Assembly (NCBI GenBank): GCA_022446985.1
Contig: JAKVBD010000010.1
Span: 44,443-108,442, forward strand
Length of the DNA: 64,000 bases
Source of the DNA: Lentisphaerales bacterium
GTDB lineage: Bacteria > Verrucomicrobiota > Lentisphaeria > Lentisphaerales > Lentisphaeraceae
Direction: 5' to 3'
Shown: positions 1 to 8,501 of the stretch, piece after piece
How positions within the stretch are numbered: position 1 is the stretch's first letter
Layout: each line of letters begins with the position of its first letter
Program-made: the position numbers and the translations under genes
The notes under the pieces: generated by a model
The model's database searches: none
What the model was told of the DNA's origin: nothing
Seen by the model: only the letters and a program-made list of their open reading frames with translations

Positions 1-371
1 CGATGTCTGAAGAAGGGGCTTTATTCAGGATCTGTAAGATACTTGGCCAGGCAGCATTTCCTATGGCTTTGCTTGGAGTTGGTAGCCAATTAGCTCAGAT
101 ATCTCTTAGAGGTAATATTGGAGGTCCACTTCAATGCGCAATTTGTAAAACGATTATTGCTCCATTAGTAGGTTATGTAGTAAGTTTAATGCTTGGTATG
201 GATAAGTTGGAGACATTAACTGTAATGATTATGCTGACGACGCCGACTGCTGTTGCAGGGTATGTATTAGCAGATCAGTTAGAATGTGATCCGGACTTGA
301 CTGCGAGTTCTATTTTAGTCAGTACAGTGATGTCTTTCTTTACTTTCTCTGCATTGTTAGTTTGGTTATAA
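1..371 (+). CDS. AEC-family (auxin efflux carrier/malate permease type) transporter, C-terminal part
   Basis: The gene is cut by the left edge of the window, so only about 122 C-terminal residues are visible. They form hydrophobic segments separated by short polar loops. The stretch ILGQAAFPMALLGVGSQL, the MLTTPTAVAGYVLADQ segment and the closing hydrophobic helix resemble the end of AEC-family permeases, which carry organic anions or amino acids across the inner membrane. The substrate cannot be inferred from this fragment. The methionine at base 3 is probably internal. The gene ends at a TAA just before a hairpin shared with the convergent gene. Confidence 0.75.
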   Translation, partial: MSEEGALFRICKILGQAAFPMALLGVGSQLAQISLRGNIGGPLQCAICKTIIAPLVGYVVSLMLGMDKLETLTVMIMLTTPTAVAGYVLADQLECDPDLTASSILVSTVMSFFTFSALLVWL

Positions 372-373
372 AA

Positions 374-398
374 GAGAGCTGCAAGTAGTACAGCTCTC
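374..398. terminator. bidirectional terminator hairpin
   Basis: GAGAGCTG pairs perfectly with CAGCTCTC (8 bp, 9-nt loop) and a short T run follows. It lies between the transporter stop at 371 and the convergent dehydrogenase stop at 412, so it can serve both genes. Confidence 0.7.
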
Positions 399-411
399 AG
401 TTTTCAGTCTT

Positions 412-2985
412 TTACTTTTTTAGGATATCTAAAGCGTGAATTGACCAGTATTTGCCTCTTTGAGCTTCGGTCAAAGTAACTTTGATGAACTTAGCGTTGA
501 TATCTTTCATATTGATTTCAGTTAATGCTGTTGTGCCTTTTCCTTTATCAATTGTAGTATTCCAGTTTTTACCATCGATTGATGTTTCTACTATAAAGCC
601 TTTAGGATAGTCATTTTGAGAGGGTCCAGCGTCAAAAATTAAGGTGTCTAAAGTTTCTACTTTAGGAAGTTCGATCTGGAACCACATCCCGGCAGCTTGG
701 TACCCGGCAGAATCATAGCGTTTATTCCAGTTACCGTCGACAGCTCCTTTAACATTCTTTTGGCCATGACTGGCAGTTAGTTTCCAGTATTTTTTGTTAG
801 TCAGTAGAGTTGAATAGCTTTTGTTAAGCTCTGGAAGTGTCCATGGAGTCTTACGGTTCTTGGTGGACTTGCGAATATTCTTCACTTCTTGTTGGCTGAT
901 TATGCTGGCTCTATTACCGAAGTGGGTTCTGACATATGAAAGAACCGATGCAATCCATTTATCACCGTTAGTCCCCATAGGAATCATAAGACCTCCAGGG
1001 TATGTTTTGCCATCTATTTCACCGGTCAGACCATGCATGACAATATTTATTGCAGTTCCTTTGTCGCCAATTACACGAGGTGAATCTGCAAGAGCTGGCG
1101 CCATCATAACTTTATCAGTTCTTTGACCTTTAGCATCTTTACCATGACAGCTTGCACATAGTTGTGAATAAATACTTTTACCTTGTTTGATTAAGCGGCT
1201 ATCAGATTTAGAAAGAACACGTCCATGTGAATTTTTTGAAACGAGGCGGAGCACATTATTTCGTGCTAAAACTAATCCAGTTTCTGTTGCATCTTTAGTT
1301 GCGGCATCAACTTTTACTTTATAGTCTGGAAGATTTAAGTACTTAGCAGTTAAAACAGCCTGCATTTTTACATTAACATCAGAATCAGAAAGTTTAGCAT
1401 AAATTAGATCAGTAAGAGTTTTTTCACCTTTGATATGTACTGATTCACTAGCACGAATTGCCGCTTTTCTTACTCTTGGTTGTTCATCATTTAAAGCCTG
1501 ACTGATTAGGCCTGAAGAGAGAATACCAAGACCTTCAAGTGTCCAAAGAGCATGCATCTTAATTTCAGGTGCTTTTCCAGAAAAAACAAGTTTTTCCAAT
1601 TCAGATTTTACTGATTTATCACCTTTAAGAATGAGTAGCTTTTGAGCAGTGTCTCTCCACCAGCCATTGGGGTGAGATAGGTGTTTTACTAATTGCGCTG
1701 GTGTTTCTTCAAGCATTCTTGGTTGCTTACCAAGTTCAAAACCCTTATGACGAAGACGCCAAATACGACCTTTACCAAAATTTTCGTCTAGGTGATACTG
1801 CTTAACAACTTTTCTTAGATAAGAGCCTTCGCGTACCCAGTTACCTTCTTGAATGATACCTCTATACATATCAACTATGTATAAAGAACCATCCGGGGCT
1901 GTATCCATATTCACAACGTGGAAGTTTGGATCCTTTGTACGGATGAATTCTGATTTTTCAGATTCATATGGGTTACTAAGGTATTTTGCACCTTCTTTAT
2001 TTTCAATTTTTGTTCTTCTTATGAGCCTACCAACCGGTTCTGAAAAAAGAAGGTCACCGCGTATATCTTCTGGAAGGCGGTCACCGCGATAAATCGCTTG
2101 CCCACAAGTAGCAGTGAAGTGATTTAGAGTATTGTCATCTCTTACTCTTCTAAGACCACCTTGGACATCTGGAATATTGTCTATAGGCCAGACAATTTTA
2201 TAGTCACCAACAAATTCGTCGGGAACTTTCGAACCACCATAAGTTATTGGCCATTGAAAGTTAAGTGGCCCTTTTTCTCCGCCAGCGTTTACATACCATG
2301 GCATGCCATCGCTGTCTTGAGTTAAGCCCCACTGACCTCCATTCCCAGGAATATTCTCTTTTTCGACTTTACCATTTGTAAATCTTAAACGGTAATTATT
2401 GTAAGTCGTATAAAGCCAGTTATCCATTGACCAGATGAGGCCACTGGGCTAGTGTTCAAGGTTACCACCACGGGGCCCTCCTTTAAACCAGAGAGTCTTT
2501 TTGCCAGAGACTCCATCACCATTAGTATCTTCATAGCAGTAAAGATCAAGAGTATTTGTTTCACCAATAATGATTCTATTGTCAAGTGGTAGAATAATTC
2601 TTGGCAGAACCAAGTTATCTGCGAAGACTGTGTGTTTATCGTATTTACCGTCTCCATTAGTATCTTCATGTCGTGATACGCGGCTAATTGGATTAAATGC
2701 TCCGCTGCCATCAACATCTTGCATGTAAGTGCGCATTTCGGCGACATACATGTTTCCGTTACCATCAAAGACAGAGATTACCGGCTCTTTGATAGTGGGA
2801 TCATCAAGAACTAATTCTAGGTAGTACCCGTCTTGTAGTTCGAGAGTTTTGAGTTCTTCTGCAGCACTAAGGTAAGGAGTTTTTCCTTTATCTGGAAAGT
2901 TAGCATCAACATTTTCTTGTGGTGTCGCGGCATTTGACGCAGATACAGCAGCACCCAGCAATAAGCTGAATATTTTTTTTCTCAT
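412..2985 (-). pseudogene. PVC-type haem-binding CxxCH protein (membrane-bound dehydrogenase domain), interrupted by in-frame TAG
   Basis: This would be one reading frame of 857 residues but for a single TAG at 2449-2451 (codon 179). The upstream part (2449-2985) has a signal peptide (MRKKIFSLLLGAAVSASNAA) and the start of the PVC dehydrogenase beta-propeller, with Ca-binding-like DTNGDGK loops. Past the TAG the same frame continues PSGLIWSMDNWLYTTYN, the usual family sequence, so the TAG replaces a codon, probably CAG (Gln). Downstream come HEAT-like repeats, a cytochrome c site (CASCH) and a C-terminal F5/8-type (discoidin) domain. Family members are secreted redox proteins thought to act on polysaccharides or their sugars. 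Unless the stop is read through, only a short N-terminal piece is made. Without the TAG I would call it intact. Confidence 0.8.
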
Positions 2986-3054
2986 AAATAATCACATTGA
3001 TATAAAACGTGTTATAGATTGAAGTATATAACAGGTTTTTAATTTCGTTCCTTA

Positions 3055-3142
3055 ACATGCTATTTACAAAATAGCTAACACACTATGTTATAAAACATGC
3101 TATTTACAAAATAGCTAACACACTATGTTATAAAACATGCTA
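3055..3142. repeat. 40-bp tandem repeat, two full copies and an 8-bp third start
   Basis: Two identical 40-bp units lie at 3055-3094 and 3095-3134, and a third copy starts at 3135 (8 bp). Each unit contains GCTATTT-ACA-AAATAGC, a perfect 7-bp inverted repeat with a 3-nt loop. ACACACTATG in unit 2 is repeated inverted at 3153-3162. The repeats sit in the 5' intergenic region of the dehydrogenase gene and may be operators or a replication-slippage product. Confidence 0.85.
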
Positions 3143-3223
3143 AATTAGACCGCATAGTGTGTCTATATGCAAATTTTTTGGAGATTTTCTACAAGAAATA
3201 TATTTTTTAGGATTGGCGTTAGC

Positions 3224-3724
3224 CTATTTGTTCCAGCAGAAAAAGTCTTCAAGGACTTTATATGTAAAGCCCCAGAGAGGTGTTCCCTTGATATCGATAC
3301 AAGGGAATAACATTTCTGGATAATCTTTCGAAAGATGTCTTTGAAGATGATTTGCTTTATTAGTGAGGTAGTCGATCTCTACCCAGCTGAAACCCTGGTG
3401 TTCTTCCAGTTGAAGTTTTATTTCGGGCTTAACCGTTAAATCGTAATGGTAAGGAATCACATTTACAGCTTTGCCAATAGCCATCCCTGCTTTTTCGACT
3501 GGTAACTCCTGTATAAAATCACTTTTTGTTAGAGTAATTCCGCACTCTTCCTCAGTTTCACGAATGGCAGCTTCGTGTGGAGAGTTATCTGTCTCTTCTA
3601 TACGTCCTCCGGGTAAAGAGAGGTGACCGGACCATGGATCTAATGGATTTATTGCTCTTTTGAGAATCAAGACTTCTTTTTTCTCAAAGGTGATAATTGT
3701 AACGGCTGCATAAATGTCTTTCAT
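3224..3724 (-). CDS. NUDIX hydrolase, NudL/CoA-diphosphatase-like
   Basis: A 166-residue single-domain NUDIX protein. The NUDIX helix is clear: LSLPGGR at about residues 35-41 followed by REtEEECGI at 55-63. The spacing between the glycines and the RExxEE core is one residue longer than the canonical box, as in NudL-type CoA pyrophosphatases, and VLILKRA upstream resembles their CoA-associated segment. The likely reaction is hydrolysis of a nucleoside diphosphate linked to another moiety, possibly CoA to phosphopantetheine and adenosine 3',5'-bisphosphate. It is monocistronic as far as can be seen. The substrate is an inference. Confidence 0.8.
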   Translation of the reverse strand: MKDIYAAVTIITFEKKEVLILKRAINPLDPWSGHLSLPGGRIEETDNSPHEAAIRETEEECGITLTKSDFIQELPVEKAGMAIGKAVNVIPYHYDLTVKPEIKLQLEEHQGFSWVEIDYLTNKANHLQRHLSKDYPEMLFPCIDIKGTPLWGFTYKVLEDFFCWNK

Positions 3725-3857
3725 GGATTCTCAAGGAAAAAATAAATTTTTTATTTAATTGATTTGTAATATTTTATGTCGAATTTTATTTTTGTTGTCA
3801 TAAGTTTGGATTATGTTATGCTATTTCTATTTCATCTCAAGGAGGTTAAGAGAATTT

Positions 3858-4244
3858 ATGGAAAAGCTTATATCAGAAAATAAAGCAGCTTTAGACAAGA
3901 TCAAAGCTCGCTTCATTGCAAATTCGCAAGGCTTTTTTGATAAATATCGTTTTTGGATCGTACTTTTAGTTATTACTGCTCTTCTTGATGCCTTTTCAAC
4001 TTTCTGTTTTATGTATGTTCTCGGAGCTAAATACGAACTACATCCGATAGTAAGAGAATTATCGTTTATGTTAGGACCACTTATTGGACCATTCCTTGGT
4101 GGTTTCTTAAAAATTTCATTAGGACTATGTGCAATAATCTATCTTAGAAAGTTTGAGAAAGAGTTGTTGGTTCTAGCCTGTTTAATTTATTCTTATGCTT
4201 TTATGCATAATTTGAGGGTAACAGGTATTTTCAATCTTCTGTGA
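3858..4244 (+). CDS. small integral membrane protein of unknown function
   Basis: A 128-residue protein. I start it at ATG 3858 because a perfect AAGGAGG Shine-Dalgarno lies about 10 nt upstream; the frame is also open 15 codons further 5'. After a charged N-terminus (about 35 residues) come about three hydrophobic segments, with the conserved-looking motifs LLDAFSTFCFMY, ELHPIVREL and LGPLIGPFLGG. The pattern recalls DUF5658-type small membrane proteins, but I cannot assign a function. Its last codons and stop lie in a sequence that is repeated 84 bp downstream, in front of a second terminator. Confidence 0.75.
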   Translation: MEKLISENKAALDKIKARFIANSQGFFDKYRFWIVLLVITALLDAFSTFCFMYVLGAKYELHPIVRELSFMLGPLIGPFLGGFLKISLGLCAIIYLRKFEKELLVLACLIYSYAFMHNLRVTGIFNLL

Positions 4245-4349
4245 GACAACCTCGCCCGTTCCCGATCCGGGTCTTTTGACCCGGTTCTATTTGGGAGGAT
4301 GAGTCAGCAGATAAAACAGTCTTCTGTGAGACAACCCCGCCCGTCCCCG
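4236..4349. repeat. duplicated about 30-bp segment containing a gene 3' end
   Basis: Starting with TCTTCTGTGAGACAACC, about 30 bp at 4236-4266 recur at 4320-4349 with two mismatches. The first copy contains the last codons and TGA of the membrane protein gene. Each copy leads into a different GC-rich hairpin. Confidence 0.8.
4267..4284 (+). terminator. rho-independent-type hairpin (first of tandem pair)
   Basis: CCGGGTC-TTTT-GACCCGG is a perfect 7-bp stem followed by TTCTATTT, 22 nt after the TGA of the small membrane protein gene. Confidence 0.65.
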
Positions 4350-4378
4350 AGGGGCAGATGCTACTTGCATCTGCCCCT
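4350..4378 (+). terminator. strong hairpin terminator (second of tandem pair)
   Basis: AGGGGCAGATGC and GCATCTGCCCCT form a perfect 12-bp stem with a 5-nt loop, followed by GTTTCTTTTGT. It insulates the operon that starts at 4455 from upstream transcription. Confidence 0.8.
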
Positions 4379-4454
4379 GTTTCTTTTGTAAAATTAAATC
4401 TTTTGATATATGTGAAACTAAGCTGAAGAAAAGCTGTAATTTTAAGGAAAGCTT

Positions 4455-5315
4455 ATGGATTCGAGGCTGCGATCGAGATTATTTTCGATAAAAGGTCATG
4501 CTTTTACAGTTATGGATTTTCTTGAGGCTTTAAAATTCTTCAAAATTTACCCTGAATGGCACTCAAGAGTGCTTCAATCACTACTTGCAGAAAAGACAGC
4601 AAAACAACAAGGGTTAAATCTCGATGCTTCCGTAGTTGCTGACTCATCTAAAGAATTTCGTTATGAATATGACTTACTGAATATCGAAGAATTAAAAGAT
4701 TGGTTGTCTAATTATTATTTGGATGAAAGTGAGCTGGAAGCTTTTTTAGTCAGGCGATACTGGTCTGAGAGTATTAAGTCAGATGTAGTAGAAGCAGAGT
4801 TAGATGTTCCCTTGTTTCAGGTTTATACAGAAATAGTTTTATCAGGAGCATTTGATTCTTTAAAATCTTCCTGGATAAAGCGTTTAATCTGTTGGTTTAG
4901 TGCTCACGAGGACCTCTACACTTCTCAAGTTGAATTGGGCGCTGCATATGAAGGATATCTCAAGGAACATTTTTCTAATTATGATTTATCTGAATGGAAA
5001 AAATTATGTGAAAAAGAACTTCAAAACTGTAGATTGGAAGTTTACCGAAGCACCGAAGAGGATTTTGATAAAGCAGAGTCATTTGGAGCTTTTGAAGGTT
5101 ATTTAAAAGATTTACCTGACTCACTGACAAGATACTTTGACTATCTTTGCCCAAATGTTGTCGAAGGGCCTTTCAAGGATGAAGATGGATTTCTCTGGAT
5201 TAAGCTTTTAGGAATTGATTCAGTCAAAAATGATGAGGATGTCGAAGAATATGCAAAAGAACTTTATGCAGCCGAGGTATGGAAAACTCTTACAGTGAAG
5301 TATATAGATGGCTGA
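4455..5315 (+). CDS. SurA/peptidyl-prolyl-isomerase-like protein, exporter-associated
   Basis: A 286-residue soluble, acidic and mostly helical protein with no signal peptide. Its layout (N-terminal helical half, then a segment ending in GFLWIKLLGID and a C-terminal helix) resembles the SurA-N/PPIase-like proteins often encoded beside C39-type peptide exporters. The similarity is structural impression only and no PPIase active-site motif is obvious. The start at ATG 4455 has an AAGGA Shine-Dalgarno. Its stop overlaps the next start by 8 nt (ATGGCTGA), so translation is probably coupled to the exporter-like gene. A role as substrate-binding or chaperone partner is inferred from context. Confidence 0.55.
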   Translation: MDSRLRSRLFSIKGHAFTVMDFLEALKFFKIYPEWHSRVLQSLLAEKTAKQQGLNLDASVVADSSKEFRYEYDLLNIEELKDWLSNYYLDESELEAFLVRRYWSESIKSDVVEAELDVPLFQVYTEIVLSGAFDSLKSSWIKRLICWFSAHEDLYTSQVELGAAYEGYLKEHFSNYDLSEWKKLCEKELQNCRLEVYRSTEEDFDKAESFGAFEGYLKDLPDSLTRYFDYLCPNVVEGPFKDEDGFLWIKLLGIDSVKNDEDVEEYAKELYAAEVWKTLTVKYIDG

Positions 5316-7446
5316 ATTGAGTGAATCTAATAATAGTTTTTCTGAAAAATGGAAAGAGCTGGGAACGACCCAGATTACAAAAAAGAACAATGTGAATCTG
5401 GTTCGCCAAATAGATAGCAGCGATTGTGCAGCGGCATCACTTGCTATGGTTTGCCAGTTTTATGGTATAGATCTAGTGCTTTCAGAAGCTCGTAGTTTAT
5501 GTGGAGCGAATGCAAGTGGTCAGCAAATTTGTAGTGCAGCGCATGATTTAGGTTTAACTGCGAGTTTTCATAGAGCAAAGTTTAAGTCCCTGGAGAATGT
5601 CGATTTACCTTTGATTGCGCATTGGCAGGGTAACCACTGGGTGGTCATTCTGGAAAAGAAAGACACAGAAGTCAAAATTGCTGACCCGGCAGTGGGGGTA
5701 TACTGGTTGCCTTACTCTGAGGCTGCAGAGTCTTTTAGCGGTTATGCTTGTAAGATAAGTGGGAATGGAAGCCAGAAAACTGTTGGAGTCAGAAGTAACT
5801 GGCTGATTCCCTGTTTAAAACCGTTCAAAAATATCATATTACCGACAGCTTTGTTTATGCTTATGACGGTTGCTGCAGAGATGTTGATTCCTTTTTTGAT
5901 TCAAAGTTTAATTGATGAAAGGTTATTTGAAGAAGAAGCTACTTTCCGGTGGTTGGTCTTTTATACTGGGCTAGCAGGTGGAGCTGTTATTTTGGGCCAG
6001 GGATTACAGAGTTTACTGTTGAGCAAAGCAGCTCTAAAAAGTGAAGGCTTATTATTAGATTCTTTGATGAACCGTTGGATGACTATGCCGGATGAGTTCT
6101 TTAAAGAAAGAAGCTTTAGGGAACTTAGAAATCGCTTTGAAAATGTCTTCAAAATTAGACAATTTTTGCAGGAAAGTGCCGGTGTTTTACTGTTCGCTTT
6201 ACTTGAGTTAATTGCTATTTTTGCAATGCTTGAACACTATGGACAAGCTGTTTTTTTTGCTTTAACTTTGGCTCCAGCCTTTTTACTAACAATTCTTTCT
6301 TTTAAGTTATCAAGAAATCAGGCAGGAGCATTAAAGTTTTCAACAGAGAATTTTATGAGTTGTCTGGATGATTTAACAAAAGGGATTTTTTCAATAAGGG
6401 CTTCTCAGGCAAGTTCTTTCTTTAAAGGTTTAGAAGAACAGGCAAAAGAAAAAATGCTGGAGACGGTCAGAAGAAATGAAAGGGCTATTGTTCTGTGTGA
6501 AAAAGGGGCTTTAGCAATTGGCTTATCTTCAGCTTTATTTCTCTTTTATCGTTCAGGTAAAGACTATATGGATGGGCAGAGTACAGCTGGTACAATGATG
6601 GCAATTTTAATTCTCTCTACTATGGCACTAAATACTCTCTACCGGGTTTTGAAGCATAGAGAAAGTTTCGAGCACGGCGCTGTTATATATGACTATCTAC
6701 ATGATGTATTTGATATAAGTACCGATAATAAAGAAATCATTCAAGATTATATGCCGGCATCTGTTGAGTGGTGTGAGTGTGTCGTTGAATCAGAAGAAGA
6801 CTCATTAGATAGATTCTCTTTAAAAATACCTGAAATGAGCAGTTGTTTCTTATATGGTGAGACTGATTTATTAGTGCGAACTGTTAAGAATAAGATTGAC
6901 TTCAAATCAGGAGAGCTGAAGTTTACTACAGAATCGAATATTTATTCAAGTGCTAAAGGTTTGCCGGCAATATCTTTAATGGAAGATTGTCCACACATTT
7001 TTAATCTTTCGGTCTATGAAAATGTAGCTATGTCGGATGTTTACGATGAAAAGAAAGTGAATTGGTGTTTGAGGCTGGCCTTATCAGATGAACTGGAATC
7101 GAAGTTGACCTATGGCCTTCGAACAAAACTGATAGAAAGTCAATTAACTTATGAAGAGAAGATGAAAATCGTCCTGGCGAGAGCTTTATACAGAGAAGCA
7201 CCTGTATATCTGCTTGAGAACCTATCCAGGTTTATATCAGCCAAAGAACTTTTAACCTTTGGCTATCACATTCAAGAACATTTAAATGACCGAACTGTTA
7301 TTGTTGTTGATGAAAATCTTCAGCTTAGTAAGTATTGCACGAATGTTGCCATTCTTTATAATGGTAATCTCAAGGGTTTTGATTCTCCTGTAAATCTATT
7401 GAATTCGGTTAACGCATACAGTAAAAGGTTTTCTTCAAATGGCTAA
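5308..7446 (+). CDS. C39 peptidase-ABC exporter-like protein with degenerate nucleotide-binding domain
   Basis: 712 residues in the usual order of a peptide-processing exporter. The N-terminal C39 peptidase (about 30-150) has Q34, Cys40 in DCAAASLAMV, His110 in NHWVVI and Asp126 in ADPAVG, so the catalytic set looks complete. An ABC membrane domain follows (about 170-450, several hydrophobic segments). The C-terminal 200 residues have the NBD fold pattern but every ATPase motif is altered: Walker A reads YGETDLLV with no GKS/T, the Q-loop position is Glu559, the signature reads LTYEEKMKI instead of LSGGQ, Walker B reads YLLENL instead of LLLDE, and the H-loop position is Glu669. ATP hydrolysis is therefore unlikely. 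The gene overlaps both neighbours by 8 nt. It may be a membrane protease or receptor, or half of a heterodimer encoded elsewhere. Confidence 0.85.
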   Translation: MAELSESNNSFSEKWKELGTTQITKKNNVNLVRQIDSSDCAAASLAMVCQFYGIDLVLSEARSLCGANASGQQICSAAHDLGLTASFHRAKFKSLENVDLPLIAHWQGNHWVVILEKKDTEVKIADPAVGVYWLPYSEAAESFSGYACKISGNGSQKTVGVRSNWLIPCLKPFKNIILPTALFMLMTVAAEMLIPFLIQSLIDERLFEEEATFRWLVFYTGLAGGAVILGQGLQSLLLSKAALKSEGLLLDSLMNRWMTMPDEFFKERSFRELRNRFENVFKIRQFLQESAGVLLFALLELIAIFAMLEHYGQAVFFALTLAPAFLLTILSFKLSRNQAGALKFSTENFMSCLDDLTKGIFSIRASQASSFFKGLEEQAKEKMLETVRRNERAIVLCEKGALAIGLSSALFLFYRSGKDYMDGQSTAGTMMAILILSTMALNTLYRVLKHRESFEHGAVIYDYLHDVFDISTDNKEIIQDYMPASVEWCECVVESEEDSLDRFSLKIPEMSSCFLYGETDLLVRTVKNKIDFKSGELKFTTESNIYSSAKGLPAISLMEDCPHIFNLSVYENVAMSDVYDEKKVNWCLRLALSDELESKLTYGLRTKLIESQLTYEEKMKIVLARALYREAPVYLLENLSRFISAKELLTFGYHIQEHLNDRTVIVVDENLQLSKYCTNVAILYNGNLKGFDSPVNLLNSVNAYSKRFSSNG

Positions 7447-8416
7447 ATTAGATCAATATATTAATCTGCAAATTGATGAATTGACCAGCAAAAGTAAGAA
7501 GATGCTCCATTGTCTGGCGAGAGCGGCAAAAGTAGCCAGAACTGATATACCGGTTTTTATTTGTGGAGAAACAGGAACAGGAAAAACCTTGTTGGCTCAG
7601 GCCTTACACAATTCTTCACTTAGAAAGGCTAATGACTTTGTTTCTTTTAATGCCAGTGCTCTTTCGGAAACGCTTTTAGAAAGTCATTTGTTCGGTCATG
7701 AAAAAGGTGCTTTTACAGGGGCTGTATCACAGGTAAGAGGTAAGTTCGAGCTTGCAGATGAAGGGACTCTTTTCCTCGATGAGGTCGCAGATATGAGTTT
7801 AGGGGCTCAGGCGAAGATTCTGAGAGCTATAGAGTATGGTGAATTTACTCGTCTCGGTTCCGAGAAAATTCTTCAATCAGATGCCCGAATTATCTCAGCA
7901 ACCCATAAAAATTTATTTGAGTTATGTGAAGAAGAAAAATTTCGAGAAGATTTGCTGCACAGGATGAATGGTCTGACTTTGTATGTGCCATCTCTTAGAG
8001 AGAGAAGAGAAGATTTACCGGCAATTATCGCAAATGAAGTTCGCCGTTGTGCACAATCCATGAATAAAGATATTCACTCTTTGCATCCAGAGGCTTTTGA
8101 TAAATTGATGGCGCATCGATGGCCGGGTAATTTACGAGAACTTCATAGAGTTATTCAGGTTGCAGTACTGTTTACAGATGAAGATGCTATTCGTGAAGAA
8201 GACGTTGAATTTGATCATCAAGTACATTCAACAGGAATACAAACTAGGCTTCTAACTAAAATTGAATTGGATGAAGAGGACATGTCTTTAGATAGTGCCG
8301 TTCTCAAGCACATAGGCAAGGTCTTTGATTTTACCGGTAATAATAAGAGTAAAACTGCTAAATTATTAGGGGTTTCCCGCTCTACTTTAGACCGAAAGCT
8401 TGAAGAGCTGAAGTAA
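7439..8416 (+). CDS. sigma-54-dependent transcriptional activator without a sensory domain
   Basis: A 325-residue AAA+ enhancer-binding protein. Walker A GETGTGKT is at residues 43-50, the sigma-54 contact loop GAFTGA at 90-95, Walker B LFLDE at 111-115, and a Fis-type helix-turn-helix (NKSKTAKLLGVSRSTLDRKL) forms the C-terminus. Only about 20 residues precede the AAA+ core, so there is no receiver, GAF or PAS domain. Input must come from a partner, and the two genes it overlaps are the obvious candidates. Its start ATG lies inside the 3' end of the C39 gene (ATGGCTAA, 8-nt overlap). Its target promoter is not identified: I saw no clear -24/-12 site upstream of its own operon. Confidence 0.9.
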   Translation: MAKLDQYINLQIDELTSKSKKMLHCLARAAKVARTDIPVFICGETGTGKTLLAQALHNSSLRKANDFVSFNASALSETLLESHLFGHEKGAFTGAVSQVRGKFELADEGTLFLDEVADMSLGAQAKILRAIEYGEFTRLGSEKILQSDARIISATHKNLFELCEEEKFREDLLHRMNGLTLYVPSLRERREDLPAIIANEVRRCAQSMNKDIHSLHPEAFDKLMAHRWPGNLRELHRVIQVAVLFTDEDAIREEDVEFDHQVHSTGIQTRLLTKIELDEEDMSLDSAVLKHIGKVFDFTGNNKSKTAKLLGVSRSTLDRKLEELK

Positions 8417-8501
8417 AGCTTCATATGCTCTTAAAGAGTACCTGACAAAACCATCTTTCCATGTTAATTTGGGAGCACAATTAGCACTGGAAGGATTTAC
8501 T

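Noticed and set aside
821..1126. Plus-strand reading frame of about 100 codons
   Set aside because: It lies wholly antisense within the dehydrogenase gene, has no Shine-Dalgarno and no recognisable domain.
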